NCBI GenBank assembly: GCA_964017045.1
Contig: OZ024804.1
Coordinates: forward strand, 24,041,549 to 24,105,548
DNA: 64,000 nucleotides
Source: Omphiscola glabra
Taxonomy: Eukaryota > Mollusca > Gastropoda > Lymnaeidae
Reading direction: 5' to 3'
Position 1 is the first letter of the stretch. Each line of letters opens with the position of its first letter. Of the stretch, positions 23,437 through 34,667 are shown in pieces. A program made the translations under genes and the position numbers. The notes under the pieces were generated by a model, which saw only the letters and a program-made list of their open reading frames with translations, had not been told where the DNA came from and made no database searches.

Positions 23437-24201
23437 TCTCTCTATATATATAATATAATATAAGTATATCCGGTATGTGCTTCTATACCATCAATCCAAA
23501 GTGATGAAAATTGTGTGAATTGTAAAAAAAGTGCAAATGTTTCTGCATTATTACACACATTTTACAATATTCCGTTTTGGGACCGGGGACCTAAATTCTT
23601 TTTTTCCCCCTTTTATGAGCTAAATATAATTTTCGTATGCGTTCCTATACCATTCATCCGATTGCGATAAAAATTTGGTAAGTTGTTGTGCGCACAAATG
23701 GTTTCTGAATAAACTTATCCATTTTGAAATATTCCTTTTTGGGGCGGAGCCCCAAATTATTTTTTTCTTATATGAGCTATACAAATATAATTTCATTCAG
23801 TGCTATTGCATGGGTGGCTAGAAATCAATCAAATACAAACGACATTTCAGTTTGTGTGTGACACAAGTACAACCATTTTAAAATTTTACGTTTGGGGCCG
23901 GGGGCCTAATTTTAAAAATAATAAATATTTGAGCTATCTATATATAATTTAAAACAGAGCTACTGCGTGGGTGGATCAATCACTACAAGTGTGTGGACTA
24001 AATTTTGAAAATACACGCTTCTTACGTGGACAGCTATATGTTGCCTGCTCACGCGTTGAAAAAACATCTAATTTATTTGTGTATGCACTAGACGGAAAAA
24101 AACAATAAATATTTTCTATTTAAAAATTACTTTAAAACTTAATTAAATCACAAACACTTTTTTCATTGAGTGGCATGCAACGCATGCCGGGTTCTCGCTA
24201 G
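23437..24201 (+). mobile_element. Non-autonomous Helitron-like element
   Basis: The right end has the Helitron arrangement: a perfect hairpin GGCATGC-AAC-GCATGCC (24172-24188), a 9-base spacer, then CTAG followed by T. The left end starts with TCTCTATATATATAA-like sequence, usual for the family, but its exact base is uncertain. The interior has repeated blocks with GGGGCGGAGCCCC-like palindromes and (T)n ATGAGCTA. No Rep/helicase coding is visible. Confidence 0.65.
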
Positions 24202-25341
24202 TTCTTAATAAAAAAATAAATATATTAGTGCAAAACAATTAGTGAACATAGATAAATGAACAGTGGTATAGTCCTCGCACGAGGAATCTCGTGTTTGCGA
24301 GTCATGCCGAGAGCCTTCTTTAACATTATATTTTGAAAATCTAATTTTTTAAGCCAACTCTTTCATTAAGATAAACTGGTGTGAAGGACGGACATTTCTG
24401 CTAGTTTAAAATATAATGTGCATTAAAATAAAATTTAAAAATAAATAAATAATAATAACTGAATGTGAAAACTTAATCTTAAACATGTAAAAAGTTAATA
24501 AAATTGAAACAAAATGAATAAGATCAGTGGCGTAGGAATGGGGTGCGTAAAAGGCGGTCCACCCCGACCGGCGTCCATTTTCTCTAAATGGAGGTGCGGC
24601 AATTTCGCCAAACTGCAGAGTTTTTTTCTCGTGAAAGCGGTGTGGCAAAAATCTTTGCCCGGCCCTGGGGCACTAGCCCTAGCTACGCCAATAAATAGGA
24701 TACACGTTTGAACAAATTCAGTTCGGTGAAACATACTATATTTACATGGAACTCGATGTCTTGAGTTCGGGAACATGCCATTCAGATTCTGAAGACAGAA
24801 AACATTTCATCCGTTTATCTGAAACAGATGCAATTGCTAAGCGGGAAAGTGGATCATAGTGAACAGGAACACATCATTTGTTTAGCCGCCTGGATATTGA
24901 GATCCAATGAGAAGGAACACACCATCTGATGAGCGGGAACATGTCATCTATTTAAGGAAACCACGTCATATCTTAAGAGCAGTAACGCGTCATCACGCGT
25001 GCGGAAACATTTAAGAAACCATACTTCCTGACGTGTCATATTTTTAATGACTTAAGTCGATGTATTAAAGACAACCGACTGCTTGTAATCAAAAGGCTTA
25101 GGGACTGGTTTGATAACAATGTAGTTATTGTTCACAGAGCAATGGGGAAAGTTCTGCCATAGCCTCGCCCAAAAAAAAGATCGTCTCAAGAGCGGGCCAC
25201 ACCCAGTGACACGTTCACAGAGGGGTGACACCACATGGAAAATTACACATTTGAGTATCTTCTTAGGGTCAGGGAGCTGCAACCAAGGCATCTAGTGCGT
25301 TCTTAAATAAGATCAGTGACGTAGCTTTTAAGTCTGTCAGG
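24202..25341. other. Mostly unannotated, with one decayed MITE
   Basis: Apart from the MITE at 24525-24690, weak repetition of GAAC(A/C)C(A/G)TCAT(C/T)TG-like phrases at 24860-25000. Confidence 0.5.
24525..24690. mobile_element. Second, decayed MITE of the CAGTGGCGTAG family
   Basis: Left end CAGTGGCGTAGGAATGG and right end CTAGCTACGCCA, with the last bases of the right inverted repeat lost. No target duplication is visible. The interior differs from the copy at 8 kb, so only the termini are shared. Confidence 0.55.
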
Positions 25342-25520
25342 ACCGACGTGGGTCTTGACTTACCTGTGCTCTCTTCAGTAAAAAGGACCGACGTGGGTCT
25401 TGACTTACCTGCGATCTCTTCAGTAAACAGGACCGACGTGGGTCTTGACTTACCTGCGATCTCTACAGTAAACAGGACCGACGTGGGTCTTGAATTACCT
25501 GCGATCTCTTCAGTAAATAT
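25342..25520. repeat. 45-bp minisatellite, four units
   Basis: Units AGGACCGACGTGGGTCTTGA, then CTTACCTGCGATCTCTTCAGTAAAC. Confidence 0.9.
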
Positions 25521-25728
25521 AAGAACAAAAACAACCCAAAAACGCGTTCAACTATTTCCTTTCATGTGGTTGTTTTAACGGACACATTGGAAGGCCTGTT
25601 TCACTTCACTCTTATTTTATAATAATAATGTCATCGCCTTGCTTTAGGGTCAAGGGTCACCGACCCAGACTTATCTATTTATCTTTCTACGCCTATTGCA
25701 CATGTTGCGAAAAATAATCTCCATATTT

Positions 25729-25927
25729 CAATGGTTCTCAACACTCCTGATGCCGCGACCCTTTAATACAGTTCCTCGTGTTGTGGCGACCCCCAACCAC
25801 AAAATAATTTTCGTTGACACTTCATAACTGTAGAGTACATGTTTTTTCCGATGGTCTTAGGCGACCCCTGTGTAAGGGTCGTTCGACCCCCAAAGGGGTT
25901 GCTATCCCCACAGGTTGAGAATCACTG
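25729..25927 (-). mobile_element. SPIN-like hAT MITE, copy 1
   Basis: 199 bp. On the minus strand it begins CAGTGATTCTCAACCTGTGG, continues with GACCCCTTT/GGTCGAACGACCC, GTCGCCTAAGACCATCGG and ACGAAAATAATTTT, and ends GTTGAGAACCATTG. This order matches my memory of the SPIN (Space Invaders) non-autonomous consensus. No clear 8-bp duplication remains. Confidence 0.7.
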
Positions 25928-26304
25928 CTCTATATAGTACCGATTTTTGTTTGTATTCATGCCCCAAGGCAGTGCCGGCGCTAGGAGGGTTGCGGGGCCT
26001 TGCGCGATTTTTTTTTCGGGGCCGTTGACGTTACACACCACAGCTGATAACATAGTGAGACACGGTCACACTTTATAGTCTTTAATAGAGACTTTTCCAG
26101 AAAGGGTCCAGAAGCTTTGTATCTATATCTAGGGCCGTCTCGTGGGTTCCACCGAACTCGACTAGATGTTGTGTTTACAGGTATCAAGGTCAAGGGAGAC
26201 AATTTATAATTAGGCCACACACATCGTGTCGCCAAACTTTGGGTCACCCAGAGATCATGCACGAGATGCGCAAGAAACATGACGTAAACACATGTAAACA
26301 GGGC

Positions 26305-27416
26305 GAGCCTCTACCGTAACCACTTGAGACGCGATGTAACCAAGGCGAGCCTCTACCCTAACCACTTGATAACGCGCTGTAAACAAGGCGAGCCTCTAAC
26401 GTAACCACTGGATAACGCGCTGTAAACGAGGCGAGCCTCTACCATAACTACTTGATAACTTGATGTAAACAAGGCAAGCCTCTACCGTAACCACTTGATA
26501 ACTTGATGTAAACAAGGCAAGCGTCTGCCGTAACCACTTGATAACTTGATGTAAACAAGGCAAACTTCTACCGTAACCACTTGATAACTTGATGTAAACA
26601 AGGCAAGCCTCTACCGTAACCACTTGATAACTTGATGTAAACAAGGCAAGCGTCTGCCGTAACCACTTGATAACTTGATGTAAACAAGGCAAACTTCTAC
26701 CGTAACCACTTGATAACTTGATGTAAACAAGGCAAGCCTCTACCGTAACCACTTGATAACTTGATGTAAACAAGGCAAACTTCTACCGTAACCACTTGAT
26801 AACTTGATGTAAACAAGGCAAGCGTCTGCCGTAACCACTTGATAACTTGATGTAAACAAGGCAAGCCTCTACCGTAACCACTTGATAACTTGATGTAAAC
26901 AAGGCAAACTTCTACCGTAACCACTTGATAACTTGATGTAAACAAGGCAAGCCTCTACCGTAACCACTTGATAACTTGATGTAAACAAGGCAAACTTCTA
27001 CCGTAACCACTTGATAACTTGATGTAAACAAGGCAAGCCTCTACCGTAACCACTTGATAACTTGATGTAAACAAGGCAAGCGTCTGCCGTAACCACTTGA
27101 TAACTTGATGTAAACAAGGCAAGCCTCTACCGTAACCACTTGATAACTTGATGTAAACAAGGCAAGCGTCTGCCGTAACCACTTGATAACTTGATGTAAA
27201 CAAGGCAAGCGTCTGCCGTAACCACTTGATAACTTGATGTAAACAAGGCAAACTTCTACCGTAACCACTTGATAACTTGATGTAAACAAGGCAAGCCTCT
27301 ACCGTAACCACTTGATAACTTGATGTAAACAAGGCAAGCGTCTGCCGTAAACACTTGATAACTTGATGTAAACAAGGCAAGCGTCTGCCGTAACCACTTG
27401 ATAACGCGATGTAAAA
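26305..27416. repeat. 43-bp minisatellite, left arm
   Basis: About 25 units of CCACTTGATAACTTGATGTA then AACAAGGCAAGCCTCTACCGTAA, with three recurring variants (GCCTCTACC, GCGTCTGCC, ACTTCTACC). The array resumes at 32408 after the Penelope element. Confidence 0.93.
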
Positions 27417-28060
27417 GCAACTATCTCTCTCTCTAAACTTCGCCATTCCAACCTCTCTTAAAAAGAATCTCAGGCGCTGTCTACATTACGTAAACGACAT
27501 TGTGATTGAACGTGCTGATAAGGGAGGTGCTGTCGTGGTTTGGGACAAAAACTTACACATTAAAGAGGCTAATGAACAATTGAATGATACACGATTTTAT
27601 ACTATAAGCTCATCAAGAATAACCCTGTTTTCATAATATTGAAATAGTACATCAAACAATAAAACAGCTCATTTACGAATCAGCACTTCCAAAATCGGCC
27701 TCTACGTTACACATTTTTAATAGTGACCTTGGTAAATCTTCTTTCTATTTACTGCCTAAGATTCACAAAGTGGGTAACCTCGGACGACCTATTGTCTCGG
27801 GCTGCGCTTGCCCCACTGAACACATCTCAGAATTTCTAGATGGGGTCTTTCAACCCTTTGTTACCTCTTTGCCCACCTACATTGAAGACAACAACCACGC
27901 TTTAATAACATTTAACTCCCAAAACATTATCCAAAATACAAAACACTTACCGTTTTTACTTGATGTCTGTTCCTTATACACATCAATGCCACATGCAGAC
28001 GGTCTTTAAGCTTTGCGAATTTTTCTTGAAAATGAACCACACTCCTCTATCCCTACTGAC

Positions 28061-28775
28061 ATGGAAACAGTTGATACATTGATGACGGCATTGGCATCAC
28101 TAACATGGAAACAGTTGATACATTGATGACGGCATTGGCATCACTAACATGGAAACAGTTGATACATTGATGAAGGCATTGGCATCACTACCATGGAAAC
28201 AGTTGATACATTGATGACGGCATTGGCATCATTACCATGGAAACAGTTGATACATTGATGACGGCATTGGCATCACTAACATGGAAACAGCTGATACATT
28301 GATGACGGCATTGGCATCACTAACATGGAAACAGCTGATACATTGATGACGGCATTGGTATCACTAACATGGAAACAGTTGATACATTGATGACGGCATT
28401 GGCATCACTAACATGGAAACAGTTGATACATTGATGACGGCATTGGCATCACTAACATGGAAACAGTTGATACATTGATGACGGCATTGGTATCACTAAC
28501 ATGGAAACAGTTGATACGTTGATGACGGCATTGGCATCACTAACATGGAAACAGTTGATACATTGATGACGGCATTGGTATCACTAACATGGAAACAGTT
28601 GATACGTTGATGACGGCATTGGCATCACTAACATGGAAACAGTTGATACATTAATGACGGCATTGGCATCACTAACATGGAAACAGTTGATACATTGATG
28701 ACAGCATTGGTATCACTAACATGGAAACAGTTGATACGTTGATGACGGCATTGGCATCACTACCATGGAATCTAA
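28061..28775 (+). repeat. 44-bp minisatellite inside the Penelope RT region
   Basis: About 16 units beginning ATGGAAACAGTTGATACATT and ending GGCATTGGCATCACTAAC. The first unit continues the RT frame (PTDMETVDTLMTALASL). The array stands where the YxDD part of the reverse transcriptase should be. Confidence 0.9.
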
Positions 28776-29034
28776 TGAGCTTAAAAAATGTATAGATTTC
28801 TTAAACTCATTTCATCCATCGATAAAATTTACTTCCCAAATCTCTGGAAATTCCGTCAACTTTCTTGACATTGACATCGATAACATTGAAAGAAAATCGA
28901 TTGACCACATCTGCCTACTACAAACCAACTGTCAGCCATAGTTACCCATGCGAGCTAGATGAAGACTTTATAGAAAAAGCTGATGAAATTATGGATTTCT
29001 TCCGCTCCAGATCATATCCTGAAAAGACTCTTGT

Positions 29035-29828
29035 CTCGGCACTCAATCATGTCAGCACTATCACACGGCACTCAATCGTGTCAGCACTATCACACGGCAC
29101 TCAATCGTGTCAGCACTATCACACGGCGCTCAATCGTGTCAGGACTATCACACGGCACTCAATCGTGTCAGCACTGTCACACGGCACTCAATCGTGTCAG
29201 CACTATCACACGGCACTCAATCGTGTCAGCACTATCACACGGCACTCAATCGTGTCAGCACTATCACGCGGCACTCAATTGTGTCAGCACTATGACACGG
29301 CACTCAATCGTGTCAGCACTATCACACGGCACTCAATCGTGTCAGCACTATCACACGGCACTCAATCGTGTCAGCACTATCACACGGCACTCAATCGTGT
29401 CAGCACTATCACACGGCACTCAATTGTGTCAGCACTATGACACGGCACTCAATCGTGTCTGCACTATCACACGGCACTCAATCGTGTCAGCACTATCACA
29501 CAGCACTCAATCGTGTCAGCACTATCACACGGCACTCAATCGTGTCAGCACTATCACACGGCACTCAATCGTGTCAGCACTATCACACGGCACTCAATCG
29601 TGTCAGCACTATCACACGGCACTTAACCGTGTCAGCACTATCACACGGCACTCAACCATGTCAGCACTATCACACGGCACTTAACCGTGTCAGCACTATC
29701 ACACGGCACTCAACCATGTCAGCACTATCACACGGCACTCAATCGTGTCAGCACTATCACACGGCACTCAACCGTGATAGCAGTATCACACGGCACTCAA
29801 TCGTGTCAGCACTATCACACGAAAAGAC
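29035..29828 (+). repeat. 29-bp minisatellite inside the Penelope ORF
   Basis: About 27 units with CACTCAATCGTGTCAGCACT followed by ATCACACGG. The first unit is the in-frame continuation of the element (SALNHVSTITR) and the last runs into KTLLNLD, so the unit comes from the element's own coding sequence. Confidence 0.9.
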
Positions 29829-29879
29829 GCTTTTAAACCTTGACAGAACAAAATTGAAGATCGAACCAAACTCATACTA

Positions 29880-30213
29880 ACCTATCACCCCCACACTAAC
29901 CTATCACCCTCACACTAACCTATCACCCTCACACTAACCTATCACACTCACACTAACCTACCACCCTCACACTAACCTATCACCCTCACACTAACCTATC
30001 ACCCTCACACTAACCTATCACCCTCACACTAACCTATCACCCTCACACTAACCTATCACCCTCACACTAACCTATCACCCTCACACTAACCTATCACCCT
30101 CACACTAACCTATCACCCTCACACTAACCTATCACCCTCACACTAACCTATCACCCTCACACTAACCTATCACCCTCACACTAACCTATCACCCTCACAC
30201 TAACCTATCACCG
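29880..30213 (+). repeat. 19-bp minisatellite inside the Penelope ORF
   Basis: About 17 nearly identical units ACTAACCTATCACCCTCAC. The unit encodes the Penelope LTYHPH motif found just before the C-terminal part (compare LTFHPH in the second element near 42720). Confidence 0.9.
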
Positions 30214-30660
30214 TCACAATTTGACAGCCAAAAAAGATATTCTTAAAAATCGTAACATACTTCTTGCTGACCCCGACACTAACAGGGTATACTCATCACC
30301 TCCACTGATTGTCTTCAGACGGGACAAAAATCTAGGAGACCTTCTGGTTCATAGTCGCCTTCGAGCTGATCCGTCTTACATAAGGACTAAACCATGCCCA
30401 AGAAGCCTATGTAGGACGTGTCCCTATACACCCCATACAAAAAACATTTGCCTACCTAAAAGTACCTTTACCATCAAAGAGGGTTTCACATGCGTTAGTC
30501 GGAATGTGATAAATGTGATTGTGTGCCGTAGATGACATTCTAGCCCTTTCATTACTGCTGGGTTTTGGGGGGGGGGGGCATCGATTTTTGCTGACTCAGC
30601 AATATTTTTTTTATTTTTTTTTTAAATTTTAATTTTTTTTAAAAAATCTTTTTTAAAATG

Positions 30661-30682
30661 TATATATATATATATATATATA
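30661..30682. repeat. (TA)n microsatellite
   Basis: ATATATATATATATATATAT just outside the LINE 3' end. Confidence 0.95.
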
Positions 30683-30856
30683 AGACATTTTCGATATTTT
30701 CTTCTTCTTCTTCTCTTCTATGCTTTCAGGGCCCACGATCAATGCATTGATCATTATGGCTCTTATGGTTCAGAGGGGTTCGCGATGTTAATGTGCGTGG
30801 TTTTTTAAGGGGATAATTCACTGGTTGCAAGACAGGAGGCAAGAGACGCAAATGTG

Positions 30857-31660
30857 TCAGGTGTAGTCGCCTGTTGTTTTTGGAAGATTGTTCCATTCCT
30901 TTATTGTCTTTGGAAGGAATGAGGAGCTCCTGTACTGAGTTCTTGTTTTTAAAAGTCGAAACTGTTTGTCGTGACCTCTTCGCTGTCTAGGATGGAGATT
31001 GACGAGTTTCTCTTTGATACTGGAGCAGTGGACCAGCCCATTATTGATCTTGTACAACATGGATAGCCTAGATAGTCGTTGTCGTTCTTCCAACAGTGAC
31101 CACCCTAATGTTTCCAGCATGCTGCCAACACTAGAGGTGTTTCTGTAGCGGTTCATGACAAAGCGTGCTGCCCGTCGTTGGACCGCCTCCAACCTGTCGA
31201 TGCTCTTCTGGGTAAATGGGTCCCAGACTGAGGATGCGTACTCTAACAGCGGCCGGACAAAGGCTTTATAGGCTTTTTCTTTCATGCTTGAGTTGCCAAT
31301 CTTCAGATTTCGTCTTAGGAACCCCAGGGTCTTGTTTGCCCGATTGCACACATTGCTAATGTGCTCGTCCCAGCGGACTTCTCTTTGGACGGTAACACCT
31401 AGGTACTTTACGGAGGAAACTGGCTTTAGAATATGGCCATGCAATTCGTAAGGGTGGTGTAGAGGGGATCTGCTGCTGGAGACTGACAGTGTCAGGCACT
31501 TGACGGGATGACACTCCATGTCCCAGCTCATCTCCCACTCGGCTAACCGATTGTGGTCCTGTTGCAGCTGGTCCTGGTCAGAACTGTTGGTGATCGTTTT
31601 ATAAACCGCCGTGTCATCTGCGAACAGTCTTGCTTGGGAGGTCAGCTTCTCATTCTCTAT
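30857..31660 (-). pseudogene. 3' part of a jockey/CR1-type LINE reverse transcriptase
   Basis: One open frame runs on the minus strand from about 31660, beginning with LFADDTAVYKTI, which holds the FADD catalytic motif. Next come VKYLGVTVQREVRWDEHIS, RANKTLGFLRRNLK, YASSVWDPFTQKSIDRLEAV and QRRAARFVMNRY, ending with a stop at 30857. The element is 5'-truncated just before FADD. About 150 bp of 3' sequence follows, ending in (AAG)n near 30700. The surviving frame has no stops, so the insertion is probably fairly recent. Confidence 0.85.
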
Positions 31661-32301
31661 TCAATTCGCTTTTTAACTACTTTATAGATTAACGAATAAA
31701 GAAATATATAGCATTAAAATATGACGTCGACGTGACGTCTTTGGTATTTCAGAACATTTCTTAGCCTCTTTGTTATGACGACAATGTGATGTCCTTGGTA
31801 ATTGAAAGTGGGTGATCGTGACATCGCGTCGACGTCATCTGTAGCGAAAAGGCTAGTTATATAAGCGAAACAGGGAGAAGATTGGAAGATAGGTTCACAG
31901 AACATCTTCGGGATATTGAACAAGGTAAACTTTCCCCAGTCTCTTCACACTTCAACGGAGGGCAACATAACGGTGCATTGGATGCATCCATTACGGCACT
32001 AATTTCATGCACAAACACACCAGAGTGAGTGAAAATAGAAAACAAATTTATTCAGCTTTTCGGTACCATATCTTCACATGGTATGAATCAGTTACTCCTT
32101 TACTAATGTTTCTCAATTCCCTGTATTTCTTCTTTTTTTTTCTTATTCCTTAGATTTTATGTATCTCTAAATATTTTTGTCCCTTTAAGATTCTCTACTT
32201 TCTTTTTTACAGTACTATTTTTTATTTATTTCACTTCCTGTGATCCTACTTCCGGAAACAAAAATGAGTTTTTTCTGTGATCTGTCTTTTCGTATTGTTT
32301 T

Positions 32302-32328
32302 CTGATGAAGGCTCTATGCTGAAACGTC
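32302..32328 (+). ncRNA. Hammerhead-ribozyme-like core downstream of Penelope copy 1
   Basis: CTGATGA, then a 12-base segment able to form a weak GGC/GCT stem, then GAAACGTC: the order and bases of a hammerhead catalytic core with a minimal stem III. About five pairs of stem I are possible between the TTTT-side upstream and AGAAT downstream. Penelope-like elements are known to carry minimal type-I hammerheads in their terminal regions. Stem II is imperfect, so activity is doubtful. Confidence 0.5.
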
Positions 32329-32407
32329 AGAATCCTTTGTCCTATCTATAAATACTTTGTTCTTACATTTCATTTACACAACTTGAATGCAGTCCATCAA
32401 TTAGCTT

Positions 32408-32485
32408 GTAAAAAGGCAAGCATCTACCGTAACCACTTGATAACGCGATGTAAACAAGGCGGGCCTCTACCGTAACCACTTGATA
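32408..32485. repeat. 43-bp minisatellite, right arm
   Basis: About 1.8 units of the same satellite as 26305-27416 (AAGGCAAGCATCTACCGTAA, CCACTTGATAACGCGATGTA), which places the Penelope insertion inside the array. Confidence 0.9.
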
Positions 32486-33099
32486 TTACGAACTATAGGT
32501 AGTTACGGCCTGGTTATCTCAATAATATGTATTATAATGACTGAGCACGGTCTCCCCCCCCCCCCCATGCGAGGGGGCCTCGGGCATTCGTCCTTTCGCC
32601 ACCAACTAGCGACGCTCCTAAGGCCTTAACTTGACAATGTGCTATAGAAAGAAATATATATATTTTTTTTTCATTTCTTATGATATTAATTTGCAGCGCA
32701 CTATTTACCTTAAGGGTGTGTCCTTGACCTCCCACAGGGCAGCATGAACAATAAAAAGCCGGAAATTAAAGTTACAAAGTTACAGACAGTTTCAAACTAC
32801 ATTTTCAGCTGTGATTTCTAGGGACTTCCTAGAATATGGTTGCCCACCTGCGGCCCGTCACGCTAATTATAGGGGCGCACCGGCTGTATCACTATTTCAT
32901 AAATGATCTTACTTATTTAATCAACGAAATTAGTAATCTGAAAGCTTAAAATAAAATTAAAAGCATAACTTTTTTTAAAAACTACTAAAATTAAAGGATT
33001 TATATAAACACAGCTAGGTCGCGGCCAAGGGAACATAAATTAACACTAGCAATTCTTCTGTTGCTTTCTTGATGAGTGTAAGTAATTGCAAAGCTGGCA

Positions 33100-33228
33100 A
33101 TCGTAGTGGATCATTATGACCCTGGCCACCGTAGTCTTAGAGGTGGCCAGTGGATCCATATGACCCTGGCCACCGTAGTCTTAGAGGTTGCCAGTGGATC
33201 CATATGGCCCTGGTCACCGTAGTCCTAG
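33100..33228. repeat. ~43-bp tandem repeat, three units
   Basis: TGACCCTGGCCACCGTAGTC then TTAGAGGTGGCCAGTGGATCCATA. Confidence 0.85.
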
Positions 33229-33269
33229 ATAAATCTCGTCAATCCTCCCAATTCTAAAATTTATTTCCC

Positions 33270-33478
33270 ACGATCTGTGTGTACGTGTGTCTGTGGCTCC
33301 GTGTGAGAGGAGCTTTTCAAAGCTGAATCGAAATAAGAGTTGGTCGCGACCAACCATGAAACAGTCCAGGCTCTCTTTGTGGTTTTTTTCAATTTATAGT
33401 GATAAGGTGAAGAAAGTTGATTTTGACGAAGCCATTGACAGGTTTGCAACTGTGAATACCAGGAAAGTTTTAACTGTT
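33270..33478 (+). pseudogene. hAT transposase dimerisation-domain fragment
   Basis: Encodes SVAPCERSFSKLNRNKS, a Met-containing connection, and VDFDEAIDRFATVNTRKV. The pattern SVA-x-CERSFSKL...DFDE-x-IDRFA is the C-terminal dimerisation region of hAT transposases. Nothing of the DDE core is found nearby. Confidence 0.75.
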
Positions 33479-33784
33479 AAGTTCCATGATTCAATAAAAC
33501 GTAAATGTTTTTCATTTCATAACAGCTGTAACCACAAATTCTGTAGCTGTAACCACAATGTCTATGTTTTCTTATGTCTTATTTTTATTTTGGCTTCAGG
33601 ATTTAATTTACAAACAATACTGTGAGCCATTCCGTAAATTCTGGGTTTTGAAATAACACGGTACTAGGTGCATGTCGGGGATTTGGGGGGGGGGGGGGGG
33701 GGTGGAATCAGAAGGGGTTAACACTATGTGTTTACCGCACTGAGTGACACAAATCCTAGTGACGACTCAGCTGCGTCTCTTCAT

Positions 33785-33935
33785 GTGTCGGTTCATATAT
33801 TGATGTGTCCGTCCATTGATGAGTACATATTGATGTGTCCGTCCATTGATGTGTCCGTCCACTGATGTGTCCGTCCACTGATGTGTCCATCCATTGATGT
33901 GTTAGTCCATTGATGTGTACATATTGATGTGTTTC
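33785..33935. repeat. Irregular repeat of TTGATGTGTCCGTCCA
   Basis: Alternating 19-bp GATGTGTCCGTCCATT and shorter ACATATTGATGTGT units, about eight in all. Confidence 0.8.
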
Positions 33936-34667
33936 ACCAATTTTATTTCACCATGAATTTCTTAATATTATAGACATTAGAACTCAGAAAAATTGGCTAA
34001 ATTCAACAAATCGCCTTTTAATATGCTAAACAAAAAATAAAATGGAGAAAATATTGCGCTACTCGGTAACAAACCACGCCGTAACTCTTAACTAAGGTGG
34101 TAGCAATAGAACGGCATCAGAGAGAGCTTTTTTTTATTACAGAAAAGCATATGAATAATATTGTAGGAAATTGGACATACAATTTTCCCCAGGGAAAATT
34201 ATATTATTGCGTTATTTTTAGCGCCACGACTCACTCGAAGCATCCGTCAGGACAGTTTTTTTTCCGTTTTTGTAGTAAAGTCAAGGATGGGTCTTAGATT
34301 GAAATTTTAACATGGGGTTTGGGGTGAAAAATACAAAATGAAGTCATTTTCACGGTCATAAATATGACTTTATGGGACCAATCGTCTCCATGACCCCGTT
34401 TTGCTACGTCGAGGGTAAAAAGTACACATTTTGGTGTCGGCTGTTTCGTGGGGTCGGGGGAGAGGGGGTGTTAGGGGAGGCGGGAAAATTGTTGGCCTGT
34501 CCCATGTGGCACTGAACCTGGCTACGCCCATGTTCAGTGGACATTAACTCAACAGAACTGTGATGAGCTGTTTGCCTTATAGAGAAGAACAAAAGAAGAG
34601 TCAAGCACCAGAGGCGTATTGTACGAGCTATGTTGAATGGCCTTGGTTGCTGTTTTTCCAAATGTTT

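Larger units (their letters stand above)
30544..31852. mobile_element. DNA transposon (piggyBac-like MITE?) inserted in the Penelope element, itself carrying a LINE
   Basis: Inverted ends CCCTTTCATTACTG and CTGTAGCGAAAAGG (10 of 14 match) are flanked by CTAG at 30540-30543 and 31853-31856. Removing the insert and one CTAG rejoins the Penelope frame exactly at the GIY-YIG domain (VCRR, then YISETG). CCC-starting TIRs and a 4-bp duplication recall piggyBac, but piggyBac normally targets TTAA, so the class is tentative. The DNA-element part is about 350 bp; the rest is LINE. Confidence 0.65.
27417..32413 (+). mobile_element. Penelope-like retroelement, 5'-truncated, expanded and interrupted
   Basis: Pieces of one Penelope-like ORF in order: ADKGGAVVVWDKNLHIKEA (from 27502), FYLLPKIHKVGNLGRPIVSG, the motif-A region LDVCSLYTSMP, a connection near 28780 (FLNSFHPSIKF), FFRSRSYPEKTL, LTYHPH, PPLIVFRRDKNLGDLLVHS, Cys-rich CRTCPY, and a C-terminal GIY-YIG endonuclease part ISETGRRLEDRFTEHLRDI (31860-31920). 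The YxDD catalytic core is missing, replaced by a 44-bp array at 28061. Two further arrays (29035, 29880) lie in coding sequence and a DNA transposon sits at 30544-31852. TGTAAAA flanks both ends (27410-27416, 32407-32413) and the host 43-bp minisatellite resumes after it. Dead copy. Confidence 0.85.

Noticed and set aside
26396..27446. Frames with CLVYIKLSSGYGR repeats
   Set aside because: 43-bp minisatellite read in successive frames.
34403..34530. Possible further CTACG/GGCTACGCC-ended MITE
   Set aside because: Only a partial right end (GGCTACGCCCA) is convincing; no left end or target duplication was found.
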